Below, in pieces: positions 44,456 through 55,639 of a stretch of DNA of 64,000 nucleotides. Each line of letters opens with the position of its first letter. Within the stretch, counting starts at the first letter, position 1. The notes below the pieces were generated by a model. The model did not search any database and was not told the origin of the DNA. It saw only the letters and a program-made list of their open reading frames with translations. This DNA comes from Anoplolepis gracilipes (taxonomy: Eukaryota; Arthropoda; Insecta; Hymenoptera; Formicidae), in the NCBI RefSeq assembly GCF_047496725.1, contig NW_027328669.1, positions 1,204,501 to 1,268,500 on the forward strand, given 5' to 3'. The position numbers and the translations under genes were made by a program.

Positions 44456-45384
44456 TGAATTTGTTTGAAATCTTCGCTTTAATGAGAGTAAGCGCTTGAG
44501 CGCCGTCGTTCGCAATTCGCCTAAACGTTCATTGTTTTTATTGAATAGCAGTAATAGAACAATATATCGTCCGTGTTCGTCGTGGGAGATGGTTTTTTGA
44601 AAATGCGTCTCGCATGCATCTTCGACTGTCGCACTATCCGTCGCGATTTCCACGATTGCCCAGAATCTTTCCAATTGCGTTTCTAATCTTATAAGACCGC
44701 ACGTATTGATGTTCGACGATATTTGCGATATCGTCCTTCCGGCGACTACCCAACCTAATCGTGTTTTTTGCAGATATAAGTCGTATCTTTGGCGCGATAA
44801 ATTAATTTGTCCTATCGAAAACATGGATAATGTCGCTCCAGATCCGATTAGTAAATCAATAGGTCGCGGCAAATGAAATTTAGGATCCGCTAATCTAATA
44901 TTCGCCGGTATGTTAATCGAGTCTCGCGGGAAAGCCTCCGACGGAATCGACTCTGTGATGGTGGGTATTGTTAAGCAAGTTAACGATTTGCTGAAATCAT
45001 CATATATCGATTGTATTGTTATCCGCAGCATGCCGTTTGAGACGGTGGTCTTAGCTACTGGTACCGATCGACGTAGAATGTGTTAGTATAGGCTGGTGTA
45101 AACGTCTCGCGATCCGATCGGATATAAAATTGGCGGTCGCGCACGTGTCGAGTAAAGCCCGGCATTGTATCACGTTGTTCTTGTGATCGCGTATGTGAAC
45201 TATCGCGCTTGTCAACAATTGTGGCGCCGCATTACGTAACATTGTAATAAAATTTATTCGGCCGTCGGTTGTCTCGGATTGTCAGGCGGACTGACCGCCT
45301 TCCGCGTTTTTTATGTTGGTTTGGTCTGCCGACGCGTCTCCGTCAAGATGCAGAAGAGTATTATGACGTTTTTGGCGTACGTGC
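44456..45384 (-). pseudogene. BEL/Pao gag end and protease (DUF1758-like)
   Basis: Minus strand. 45384-45250 has a zinc-knuckle end (RHNTLLHLDGD). 45242-45051 reads MLRNAAPQLLTSAIVHI and the protease motif ALLDTCATANFIS. After a frame break 45031-44456 continues LPRPIDLLIGSGATLSMFS, LYLQKTRLGWVVAG and ERFWAIVE, the usual end of the BEL/Pao protease domain before RT. RT and later parts are absent. The fragment is bounded on both sides by the 186-bp direct repeat. Confidence 0.8.
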
Positions 45385-45570
45385 AATGTACGTTGCAAGA
45401 CAAAGCAAAATTCACTTGGGTTTGCAACTTTCTACGCGAAGCGAGGTGGACGGGGTGGGTGCGGGAGGGGGAGGGCCCCCCTTGCACCCCCACCCCGTAT
45501 GTGTGTGTGTGTGTGTTATGAAAATAATTGTATTTAATTCTTTGTGTTTGTGATTAAAGTAAAGAAAATT
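45385..45570 (+). repeat. ~186-bp direct repeat, copy 2
   Basis: Same sequence order as 44270-44455; the G/C-rich part differs most. Confidence 0.8.
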
Positions 45571-46380
45571 TTGTATTTATAATAAATAACTTCTATATAA
45601 TTGTTTATTGTATCTGATGTGCCGGCTTGTGGGTTCGACACACCGCGTCTTCGTATGATGTGATTAAAGAACACCGTGTACACTTGTGGTAAACTCTGTT
45701 ATATTTTACGAATTGTATACAAGAAAATGGATTCTGTAGTTTATAACTTTTAATTCTTATAGTTATGCCGTTCGTACTAAGACTGACTAACAACAACTTC
45801 TTTGGTCGATCGGTTTGGGCCGCTATCCCCATTCCGTCGCTCGCGGAAGATAGCGTATTGGCTCGACTCAGATCTTAAGCGTCACCAGTTGATAACGCGG
45901 TTTCGGGGCCGTTGTTTACGCATCGGTATTGCATGTGGCCCTTTGTATATACCGCTGGATTTGGACTCGCATTGTCCGTTCGCACGTATGTGTACGTGCG
46001 CGCGTATGTATGTATGTATGTTCGCATGTCGTGCACGACTTGATCTTTCTGTCGGTCTATCCTCCCCCTGTTGAGAAAGAACTCGATCAATCGCCTTTAG
46101 TGGACCGACTACGCATGAAAGATCGATTGTTATTTCTGCGGAACTGTTGTCTTCCCAATTATTCGACAACGCCTGGAGAGTGACCCCTTGAGTCGATACC
46201 TAACAACGCCTAGAAACCTTGGTTTCGAGCCACGACCGGGTTCGTGCGCTCCTTGATAAAATAATTTGTTATTTATTGTGTTATCATTGTTACGTTTCGC
46301 TATTTTTTAAATAATGTTCGTATGAGTAAGAATCGCGCATTGATCTTATCTTCATGAGTTTAGTACATATAACGTTTCGC
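45571..46380. other. Probable BEL/Pao 3' non-coding/LTR sequence
   Basis: No gene supported. A purine tract on the minus strand (AACAGGGGGAGGATA, 46060-46074) downstream of the integrase remnant resembles a polypurine tract, so sequence below it may be an old LTR; no TG...CA pair was delimited. Confidence 0.3.
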
Positions 46381-46384
46381 ATTG

Positions 46385-47265
46385 TTATCGTTTGATCGGC
46401 AATGGACACAGAGACTTGACTGCTCTTTTTATGTCTCCGTTCGCAGTCTTGATGGTGACAGTTCGTACCATACCGCCTTCACCCGAATGCGTTTCGATGA
46501 TTCTGCCGAGCATCCATATTGAGTGCATGGTAGATTTTTGTCTTTCACGAGTACGACTGCTTTCTTGTCGAGTCTTGGTCCGTCTTTCACCCATTTGCTG
46601 CGTATCTGGAGCTCGTTCAGATATTCAAGACTCCATTTAGTCCAGAAATCTTGCCGCACAATATGATGCCAAGCAGACAAACGATTAACTGGAACAGAGA
46701 AAAGATTGCCCTCTGGGAGAGCTGTTAGTGGTCTGCCGATTAGGTAGTGAGCCTGTGTCAGTACTAATAGGTCGTTCGGATCTGAGGATATTGCAGTAAT
46801 AGGCCGAGAGTTTAGGATGGCTTCAACCTCAATAGCGAAAGTGTTCAGCTCTTCGAACGTAAATAGTGAGTCTTTTACGACTCGTTTGAAATGGTGTTTA
46901 AATAATTTAACCGTGGACTCCCACAGCCCTCCGAAATGCGATGCTGCTGGAGTATGAAGTGCCACGCAATGCGGTGTTCAGTCGCTTTATGTATAATATC
47001 TTTATGTTTCTCTGAATTGAAGCATGCGTACAGTTCTTTTAATTGGTTGCTTGCGCCGACAAAATTGGTCCCGTTATCGGAATATACGCGTTCCGGCATT
47101 CCTCGTCTCGCGATGAATCGCCGTCATTCCGCGAGAAAGCCGTCAGATGTCAGATCGCTAATCACTTCGAAGTGGACCGTCTTTATTGTCATACATATAA
47201 ATACACACAAGTACGACTTTACTCGCCTTCGATTTCGAAATTTCTTTTCCTTAACGTAGAACGGA
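46385..47265 (-). pseudogene. BEL/Pao integrase, copy A
   Basis: Minus strand. 47250-46970: KEKKFRNRRRVK, MTIKTVHFEVISDLTSDGFL, MPERVYSDNGTNFVGASNQL, the integrase core with DNGTNF. 46965-46385: HFGGLWESTVKLFKHHFKRV, ILNSRPITAISSDPND, LPEGNLFSVPVNRLS and the DUF5641-like tail (VLVKDKNLPCTQ). A frame change occurs near 46960. Confidence 0.85.
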
Positions 47266-47530
47266 CCGCAGAAGAGTATTGTGACATTTTTGGCAGATCG
47301 TACAGCTTAAGAATTTGCACGGACGCTTGCGATGAGATCTCAGACAGTTGTAACAGATTTTTGCGTTTCTGACCGTTTCGATGCGCTTAGATACCGGTAA
47401 TTGCTTAAATTTATCGCATAAATATAATGGATGTCGCTTAGCGTAGCAGGCTATGCACTTGCGCGTCGCCGCGTCTTTAATCTGTCCGCAATATTTCCGT
47501 TGTAGCTCGGCTTCGGTATATCGCTATGTG
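47266..47530 (-). pseudogene. BEL/Pao gag zinc-knuckle segment fused to integrase A
   Basis: Minus strand: AELQRKYCGQIKDAATRKCI, ACYAKRHPLYLCDKF, ICYNCLRSHRKRPC, SCTICQKCHNTLL, the paired-CCHC gag region of BEL/Pao. It runs straight into the integrase segment at about 47265, an order that does not exist in an intact element, so a deletion or recombination joined them. Confidence 0.75.
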
Positions 47531-47620
47531 TGCGCGTGTATGTATGTGTGCCGCATGTTTTATAATTTTAACGATTTCGTGTATGAGCGCTCATTTGTAC
47601 ACAACATACTCCCCTCGTTG
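47531..47620 (-). repeat. BEL/Pao polypurine tract and LTR start (truncated)
   Basis: Minus strand: AACGAGGGGAGTA (47608-47620) followed by TGTTGTGTACAAATGAGCGC from 47606 down. The LTR breaks off into gag sequence at about 47530. Confidence 0.55.
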
Positions 47621-47811
47621 AGAGGATACTGATCAATTAGTCGTATGTCGCTTGTATTGTTGTATTATTGTATTTGCGCGCACGCTCGCATATTGATATA
47701 AATTATAAGTTATTTCGTATAATTTCTCGCATGACAATTCTGATAATTATATTGTTAGACGTCGCATTTTTACATTTTCGCATATGTGTTAGCATGATTT
47801 GATTGATCGAG

Positions 47812-49530
47812 TCATTCGTCAACTGGTAGAGGACATAAACATTTCGTGGTCCTTTTTGTTTCGCTTTTGATGGTTTTAATATCGGCTGCTCGTGCGATTC
47901 CGTCGTCACCTGGATATAGCTTCGTAATTTTTCCAAGTGCCCATTGTGTACAGGGTAGATTTTTATCCTTTATGAAGACAATTGCTCCGACGTCGAGCTT
48001 GGGTCCGTTTTTGATCCATTTAACCCGGTTCTGAAGCTCGTTCAAATATTCCAGGTGCCAGCGTGACCAAAAATCTTATCATACCTTTGTTATATGTTGT
48101 CACGTTGACAACCGATTGGCTAGAACAGATTGCATATTGCCCTCCGGAAGAGCCGTTAGTGGTTTGCTAATTAAATAATGAGCGGGTGTTAGTACTAGTA
48201 TGTCGTTCGGATCGGATGACAGTGAGGTTATAGGTCGGGAATTGAGGATACCTTCTATTTCGATTGTAAACGTATTTAATTCCTCGAACATGAAGAGAGA
48301 GTCACCAATTACGCGTTTATAATGATGCTTAAAAAGTTTGACTGTGGATTCCCACAATCTACTGAAGCGGGGAGCAGCTGGCGGTATAAAATGCCAAGAA
48401 ATGCGATTTTCGTTTGTATATCTGTTTATGAGACTTTTATGGTCAGAATTAAATAAAGCATATAGTTCCTTTAATTGGTTATTGGCACCTATGAAATTAG
48501 TCCCGTTGTCCGATAATATATGTTCTGGTAACCCGCGTCTCGCGGTGAAACGTCTTAATGCCGCGAGAAAATGCCTCGGACGAGAGATCGCTCACAATCT
48601 CGACATGTACTGCCTTTATTGACATACAGAGAAAGATGCATACGTAAACTTTAATCCTCGTTCAATTTCTATATTTTTTCTCTTTAATAAAAAATGGACC
48701 GCAAAAATCGATGCCAGTGTTGGCGAAAGGCGTCGATTCACAAATGCGAACGGGCGGGAGATTACCCATTTTATATTCGATTTCACGAGAATTGAATCGT
48801 AAACAGCGCGTACATGTGCGTATTATTTTCCGTACTTGATTTCTGATTGAGGATCCAGAACCTTTGTCTGAGTATACATAGGGTCGTTTTAATTCCCGAA
48901 TGGTGATGATTTTCGTGAATTTCGCGTATAATCTTATCTGTGAGATGATTCCGATTTGGAAGTAGCATTGGATGTTTTTGCGAAAATGTTAATTTCGATA
49001 ATTGAAGACGCCCTCCGACTCGAATTATACCGTCTTTGTCTATGAAAGGATTTAAATTGACGAATTTGACTTTGGACATCGATTGCTTATTTTCAAGTGT
49101 TTTGATTTCGTTGGAAAATTGCGAGGTTTGAAGAATTTTTATTATACGTATTTCGGCTTCGTTTATCTCTTTTGTACATAACAGTCCACGATATTCATTG
49201 AGCGGTCGAAACCAGAGACAATAAGCGATGATTCTACATAATTTCGAATACGACGAATACCTTTTAAAGATTTCGAAGCTATGAACCGTTGTCGTTAGGC
49301 ACGTATTCTTTTTCAGCTCAGGAATTTCGATTGTTCGTATATTTTCATTGGGGCAATCGGTTTCGTTTTTACTTAACCATAAGGTCCTGTGCGCCACGTT
49401 TGATTACGCAAGAATGCATGAGGAAGTTGATCTCTTGAAACCGCATCGGCAGGGTTGTCTTCCGACCGGACATGACGCCATTCGTTTGAACTGGAGACCC
49501 TCTAATAAAAGTCTCGCCATAAGGCAATCT
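47812..49530 (-). pseudogene. BEL/Pao RNase H end to integrase, copy B
   Basis: Minus strand. Near 49500-49400: WRHVRSEDNPAD-type RNase H end and NQTWRTGPYG-like text, then 49397-48850: VGGRLQLSKLTFSQKHPMLL, HENHHHSGIKTTLCILRQRF (integrase zinc finger). Then 48700-48360: MSIKAVHVEIVSDLSSEAFL, PEHILSDNGTNFIGANNQL. 48357-48100: LWESTVKLFKHHYKRV, ILNSRPITSLSSDPND. 48045-47812: the DUF5641-like end (VFIKDKNLPCTQWALGKI). Several frame breaks. About 65-70% similar to copy A by impression. Confidence 0.85.
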
Positions 49531-49734
49531 GGGCAAAATTCTGCGAGAGAGAAAGATATATTCACTATCCTTCTCTCTCTTACCTATCCTTGCAACCGAC
49601 AGGTCGTAGCAGCCCGGATTCACGGAAATTGCCAGAACAATCAACACCGGAGAGGAGCCAGAAATAAGAAGACTGGAAAACCAAAGAAGAATGTAAATAG
49701 TGTAAAAAGAAAAAAAATAATTAAATAAATAAAT

Positions 49735-50830
49735 AAATAGCGAGCAAGCGAGTTAAAAAAATAAAAACACAAATAAAACTTAATTATAAGCGAAAATCAA
49801 TAAAGAGAAATATGAGAACATTATTTTTATGCGAAACAATCAATGCGTTAGAATTTAAGCGCAAACAAAGCTTGGGAATAGTTTTAAGTTTAATGTGCAA
49901 AGAAAAGAACGGCGAATTAAGTTTTATTCGGTTAAAAATAAAAAAGGTTATTTTATCAGCGTAGGCGTAAAAGCGGAAAATTTTAGTTTAATACGCAAAC
50001 AACATAATGTATAATAAAGACTAATTTAGTAAAATAAAAAACATAAATGATTTTAAATTATTTCACATTATTTATAGTAATTCGTTAAGACAAAAGTTGC
50101 AAAAATAAAATAGGATCAATTGAGTTACAATTAAAAGAATATAAGAAAGATAAAATTATAATATAAACTCAGTTTAATCAATATTAAATTAAGGTTTGAA
50201 AAACATTCTAAACACAGTAAACTCAATTGATCTACAAACAAAATAAAGCAACGAATATAATAATAGGATAAAAGATTAAACTTGACCAATATTAAAATTC
50301 ACACTTATGAAATTAATAAAAAGAAATAAAAGATGGTTAATTTACAGAAAGGAATAAATAACAAATGATTTTTAATAAACAAAATTTAAGTTGAACAATC
50401 ATTAAGTTTTTAGTTTGATCAAAATAATCAAATTAATTGATAAATGAATATTGGTCAAAGTTATTATATCTTATACTTCAAAATATAATATGAAAAACGT
50501 ATTTCAATGATAAAAAGAGTTACAAAAGTAAAACATGATACAGATATCTATGATATGGAAATATTTCGGACTAATAGAAACCATTGAAATACATTTCTCA
50601 GTTTAAAAGAAAAATAACAATAATAAAATATTCAAGATTACATAACAAAAAAGTTTTATTTTACAAAACAGAATACATAAATAGTAGTTTGTTTAATTAA
50701 TGTAAATAATTAGAACAATACATAATTACAAATAAAATATTGGAACGTATTGTAAATAGCTTAAGATTTATCATATATGTAATAATGTTTAAGTTAGAAT
50801 AAAAAAGTAAAAAATTAAGAGAAATCAGCC
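49735..50830. other. A-rich interval, no gene seen
   Basis: Strongly A-rich on the plus strand with many AATAAA-like words. No frame or repeat structure I can support. Confidence 0.5.
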
Positions 50831-50886
50831 CAACTCCAAAGCGCGGACCTTAGAGAGTGAGTGCCGCTCTCGAACCGAGCGCTGTA

Positions 50887-51001
50887 ATTGGTCCGGAGCG
50901 GCTTCCTCGAAGCGAGTGCGTTGATTGGATAGTGCGAGGGATCAGCGCTGATTGGTTAGTGACACTGCGGTGGGAATAAACTAAGGCTAAACGGTATAAA
51001 A
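50887..51001 (+). promoter_or_regulatory. Promoter-like block: three ATTGG boxes and a TATA box
   Basis: ATTGG (reverse CCAAT) at 50887, 50924 and 50951, then TATAAAA at 50995-51001, about 30 bp before an ATG at 51033. Surroundings are CG-richer than the flanking AT-rich DNA. It may be a retroelement LTR promoter or the promoter of a small gene. Confidence 0.45.
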
Positions 51002-51032
51002 GGAGATAGTTCACGATCGAGGAGTATTTCGT

Positions 51033-51224
51033 ATGGCTGACTCGAGCAGAAGCTATTGTCGAGCAAATATCGAGAAGCCTCGTACCATCACGGAAAACGC
51101 GAATGCTCGAATCACGGTAACGACAACGCGAAAATTACTAATAGTCGAAAAGCGAATAAACCGAATCATTATAACTAAAAACACGTATAAAACACACACG
51201 AACCAATGTACACGCGAGTTGTAA
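51033..51224 (+). CDS. Short basic ORF downstream of TATA box
   Basis: 63 codons, MADSSRSYCRANIEKPRTIT, basic throughout (Arg, Lys, Thr), no domain. The ATG is only ~32 nt from the TATA box, leaving almost no 5' leader; it may therefore be part of a transcript's untranslated start, for example an LTR R region. Confidence 0.2.
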   Translation: MADSSRSYCRANIEKPRTITENANARITVTTTRKLLIVEKRINRIIITKNTYKTHTNQCTREL

Positions 51225-51821
51225 ACCGTGTAGGTCGTGAGTGACGTTGTATAGTTATTATACGCGATATAATCCGTATTTAGATGTCGTATCTATATTG
51301 TTAATGACAAATCTAAGATTTAAATGGTCTATGTAAAACATCGCGATTCGATGAATGTGTAAAGCGAAATTATCAAATGTGAACCAAAGTGAACGTTGAT
51401 CTGAAATACCTAAATGAATAAAATGGTCATTAAAGCTGGAGTCACACGACGTAAGTTTTTCTGTATGATTGCTTGTATGCTAGGCCGTCCGCTGCTGTGC
51501 TTGCACCTATGCATGCCAAACGCCTCAGTGCATTGAGCGCGGTAGACTAGCCAGTATGATTTCTGTGTTTGCTCCGGTGCATTATTTCGTATGTTACGTC
51601 AAGCGGGGTCGCGGCTCCTAAGAGTGCTCGAACCTTTCGCCTGACCGGTCGCGTATTTCAGAAGCTAAGCTTCTGGGGATTCTCCGCGACTAGGCCTATC
51701 CAGACGATGTATGTTTTCCCTTACCAAAGGCGATGTAATAGGGATATGGTGGTGGTGTTACCGTGTATATGATGATGCGGCAGTGTCAAACAAACAAAAA
51801 AAAGGAAATGGCGATTACCGA

Positions 51822-52247
51822 CTAAGGGAAGTCGCGCGATATGAACCCCTCGGGAATGGTTCCGCTAACGAAGACTTTAATAGGATCCGCTAACGAATAG
51901 TAAGAGATGTTTCTATTTCTTAAACCTCTGAGAAAGTCGGCGTAAGCGTTAACGCACCGGTCGCAGTCGAACGGGAAAAACTCTGCTAGATTACGGAGGC
52001 AGGCCGTGCAATACACGCCGGAATAGCGCGTGTTGTCGATTGCGAGATGTACGTTGAAGAACGCGTAAGAGTCTCTATCGATATTGTCGGAATTTACAAG
52101 GCAAGATGCGCAATACGGGGTAAGTTCTAATTTGTGAGCGAATCCCGAGATGTAGGTGCAACGGACGTTTTCTAATCGGTGACGCGTTTTGACGGCGGGA
52201 GGGGAGGGGTGGCCCTCTTGTGCGGGACGCAGTCGTCCGTAACACAT
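51822..52247 (-). CDS. LTR-ORF2 homologue, intact frame in old solo LTR
   Basis: 141 codons, exactly the length of the copy at 29998-30423, 21 residue differences, no indel. CxxC pairs YCASC, YCTAC and DCDRC all present. Because the host LTR is solo, any expression would depend on LTR promoter activity. It serves as a comparative witness that the frame was coding; it is not evidence of current use. Confidence 0.45.
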   Translation of the reverse strand: MCYGRLRPAQEGHPSPPAVKTRHRLENVRCTYISGFAHKLELTPYCASCLVNSDNIDRDSYAFFNVHLAIDNTRYSGVYCTACLRNLAEFFPFDCDRCVNAYADFLRGLRNRNISYYSLADPIKVFVSGTIPEGFISRDFP

Positions 52248-52755
52248 GTAGGTGTGCTGTCAATAAGTTATGGTTAAATATTATTATTGTTATCGTCCGT
52301 ATAAAGCGTTGTTGTTAGTTGCGGTCGGAACAAGGAAGGAGTACAAATAATTAAATAATGAAAGATAGGTTTCTTGTATTTATTCAGTTTAGATATTGAT
52401 TGTTTACAATTTAATGAATAAATTAAAACGCGCGTTATACATTATTTGAAACGAGTATTAATTTGGAAGCAAGTATTATTTTCGGGAAAATCTCGACAAT
52501 AGAGAGAGTGGTCAACGCGAAACAGGAAATAATAAAAAAAAGGTCGGTCGTAAACCGACCTCGGCAGCGCGGAGCGAAAATACTATTTCGGAAGAGTTTA
52601 GCCGAAGGCGAGCTGGCCCAAGCGAAGCGCAGGAAGCAAAAAAAAGGGTCGGTCGTAAAAAAGTGTCGGCACGAGGAAACTCTGGGTTTTCCAAGTTTCG
52701 TATTTTAAGTGACGCTACTACAAGATATTATTATATTTCGTTCCGCGTAATGTTA

Positions 52756-53158
52756 ATATATTATTATCGGTTGTTCCGCGGGGCCTAATGCTCGGGGGTG
52801 GAACACCCGTAGTTCAGGTATAAAATTTCGTCGCGTATCTGGAGGTAGCGGGTCTTCCTCGGATCTCCCGGTACGTAATTCGCGGGCGACAGAGGAGGAA
52901 ACAGTAGCTGCGTGTCCAACGGTATTAGTTTGCGCGGTCACGGGAAATATCCCATAGACTTTATGCGGATGTCCGTCCTCAGAGGTTTGACCTGCTTCGC
53001 TCGTAGCGTCGGGTTAAAGTATGCCTCGTATTCTAAGTCAAAATATAGGCGATCCGTCCCGAGGAATTCACTATCCGCTTCACTGACAGGGGCGTATTTG
53101 AATTCGTAATATAAATGTCGCGCGTGGAATTGTGTCCGCCTCTTCTTATTTTTGGCAT
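52756..53158 (-). pseudogene. LTR-ORF1 homologue, frameshifted
   Basis: Starts with the same MPKIRRGGHN-like codons from the ATG at 53158, but a one-base deletion about 30 nt in breaks the frame, and another deletion and a TAG lie near the 3' end (about 52785). The nucleotide match to 29080-29487 is clear over the whole length. Confidence 0.7.
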
Positions 53159-54239
53159 CTACAAAAAGATCAAATTAGTTTCGCGTGTTCGCTGGATTCG
53201 ACCATTGGTTTTGAGGTAGGGAGGTGGCATGTGCAGAATATTAGCACGATGCTGTCAAGAGAATGTATAAGCTTGGTCTTAGGGTAGGAGTACCGTATGT
53301 GCAGAATCTTAGCACAATATCGGCTGGGTAGGGGTAGTAACGAGCGTGCAATTGTCTGCACCGCTACGTCGTTGGTTTGGTTAATGGTCGAAACCAGGTC
53401 TGTTGAGGATCGGATTGGAGCTTAATATGACGCTGAACGTAGAAAATGTGGACTGGGTTCAGGTACGTTTCGGTATTAATGCACAATGAGAGTTCGTAAA
53501 TATATGTATATTTTGACTAAACTTACATTGGATGGTTACAGTGGTGACGCGTGAATATGAATCAGAGAGCTATCGGCACGGAGAACTGACGCAGGGTGTG
53601 CGGACGTAGTATAATGAAGTAACGATATAATATGCGCTCGCGTGAGGTAGAATGACGTTGAAATGAAACTGTATGGAATAGGATCGCGTACTGAAATGGA
53701 AACGAATGTGGATATGGAAAGCGTGTTGTTTGGAAATGGAATCGCGTATAAAAATAGAATTGCAAGGATGAGGAGCACTTCTAGAGAGAAAAGTGCATCG
53801 CTCAAAGTCTCGAATTGATGTCGATTTTTGGGATTGTTTCGAGATCCCTCGGTTTGTGCGAGTCAGGGTTGAAGAGTGGGGTGGACGCGTAGGAAGGGTT
53901 ATCTAAGGGTTCGGAATAGCGGGAGAGTCCTATGGTGGTGGGAAAACGGCTATTTTATGATTAGCGTTTCGGACTGTCGGCTAGAGTTGGTAACGATTAT
54001 AATGGGTAACTTGTCTAGTGAATAATTTATCGGCTAAAATGTAGTCGGTAACTTGTTGTTTGGATTTATATTATAAGTTTGGTGTTTCTTAAAAGTAAAT
54101 GGAAAAAATTTTGGTGCTGGGACGTAACACGTACATTATTTCATGCTTGTTTCCTTGCATATACCAATCAGCGTGTCGGAAATTCAACGCAATCTTCGTT
54201 GAGGTGTTAATATGTCAAATGTCATTTTAGTAACCTATA

Positions 54240-54600
54240 TGTCAATGGACTAAAGATCAGATAACAATTCTTATAGAGGCATATAAAAAAGAGCCCGCAT
54301 TATATGCTGTAAAACATCCAAATTATCATAATAAACATTTACGGAATGAAGCTTTACAGAGAATAATTAAAGAAGTGAAAAAATTGCGGCCAAACACAGA
54401 AATGAAAGAGTGCATAAATAAAATGTATTCTTTAAGAAATACTTTTAATGCTAAAAATAAAAAAAGGAAAGAATCAATAAAAAGTGGAAGCCAAACACAG
54501 AAATGAAAGAGTGCATAAATAAAATGTATTCTTTAAGAAATACTTTTAATGCTAAAAATAAAAAAAGGAAAGAATCAATAAAAAGTGGAAGCAAATGCAA
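54240..54600 (+). pseudogene. MADF domain of Harbinger accessory protein
   Basis: Plus strand: DQITILIEAYKKEPALYAVK, HPNYHNKHLRNEALQRIIKE and MKECINKMYSLRNTF, the W/F-x(n)-LIE.Y...P.L pattern of MADF DNA-binding domains used by Harbinger second proteins. A 101-bp tandem duplication (54390-54590) repeats its C-terminal half and shifts the frame. The C-terminal BESS part is absent. Confidence 0.7.
54390..54591 (+). repeat. 101-bp tandem duplication
   Basis: CCAAACACAGAAATGAAAGA starts at 54390 and again at 54491; the two units appear identical, so the duplication is recent. Confidence 0.9.
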
Positions 54601-54976
54601 CCATTCTTCGTCGTCGCAAAATTTTATTTAAATACAAAAATTGCTGTTCATCCATATTATACATTGACATGTTAATGTCATATGCTATAAAATACTATTT
54701 ATACGTCTGACGTCTTCATATAGCGCTCCATACAATAAATCAAGCAGCGTACAGCATACAAGCTAGCATACAAGAAAATCATACAGAAAAACATACGTCG
54801 TGTGACTTCAGCTTAAGTGTATTGATCAAAAAACAGTGATGTGTTTCATTAACCTGTGTGTATTCTAAAATTCCAATCCTTTTGGTCTTTGATTGTTGAT
54901 CCTGAGAAATCCACACCCTTGGCGATTGGGAATCTAGCGGCGACCTGAAACAGGGGAAAATTATTCAAGGAAACTT

Positions 54977-55104
54977 ATGGAATATCTTGCTGAGAAGGCA
55001 GAACGGATGTACCAGGATACCATAACTCTGACTGACCTTGGTATTTATATTGGTCAAAATACCTGGCGACCGTTAATGGCGCAGTCACTGCGGCCTGCTG
55101 ATCG
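54977..55104 (+). CDS. Exon-like frame, unrecognised
   Basis: ATG at 54977 opens MEYLAEKAERMYQDTITLTD, then LGIYIGQNTWRPLMAQSLRP, ending ADR at CG|GTAAGT, a strong donor. No continuation exon was found within the next kilobase and no family recognised. It may be a host or transposon exon or chance. Confidence 0.25.
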
Positions 55105-55109
55105 GTAAG

Positions 55110-55635
55110 TCTCACATATTTAACATCAACGTTGTAAATCCGGTCACAACCTAACCCTAACCTCTTTTAACGCGCTGACCGCTGATGTTATAATGTTTGT
55201 GATAGTAGTTTATGTTTTTATGAGATACACAAATATTATATATTTTTATAATGCTTGTGATAACAGTTTGTTTTCTCATGAAAATAAAGCAATTTATTAT
55301 TTCATGTTTTATGTGTTTATTTTTTTATTTTTTTATTTTGTTAATTTTTATGCAATTATTAAGGATTAAATTTAATTAAGGATTTTATTTAATTACTAAA
55401 AATTAAATATAAACAGTTTTTTATTATATATATTATTTTGATGTTTAACATAAAAAGATTATAATATTTAGTTCTAAAACGTTTATTTTTTATTTATGTT
55501 ACTGAAATATAATGTTTATGCTAATAGTAAAGTTAATATGATTCAAATATGAGCAGGAATTGCCCAGATATAGAGGACCAATCAAAACTGGATATCATAT
55601 GGCGAGAATCTTATTAGAGGGTCTCTAGCGGCTAC
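55110..55635. other. AT-rich interval, no gene seen
   Basis: AT-rich spacer with CCTAACCCTAACCTC near 55148 and long T/A stretches. Nothing supported. Confidence 0.45.
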
Positions 55636-55639
55636 TTAC

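Larger units (their letters stand above)
51592..54129 (-). mobile_element. Solo LTR of the 12.4-kb gypsy family, TSD CGTA
   Basis: A 2538-bp minus-strand relative of the 28102-30591 LTR along its whole length, bounded by TGTTACG/CGTAACA-type ends and flanked by CGTA at 51588-51591 and 54130-54133. No internal region, so the element was lost by LTR-LTR recombination. Visibly more diverged than the two intact LTRs are from each other, so this is an older insertion of the same or a sister family. Confidence 0.92.
51434..54814. mobile_element. Harbinger-type element with ~50-bp TIRs, TSD TAA
   Basis: The ends AGCTGGAGTCACACGACGTA and its inverted partner (TACGTCGTGTGACTTCAGCT) extend as imperfect repeats for about 50 bp. 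TAA flanks both sides (51431-51433 and 54815-54817), fitting the 3-bp TWA duplication of PIF/Harbinger. Internally: a MADF-domain remnant near the right end and a nested solo LTR. No transposase seen. Confidence 0.8.

Noticed and set aside
55145..55162. Telomere-like CCTAA repeats
   Set aside because: Only two to three imperfect units; too short to mean anything.
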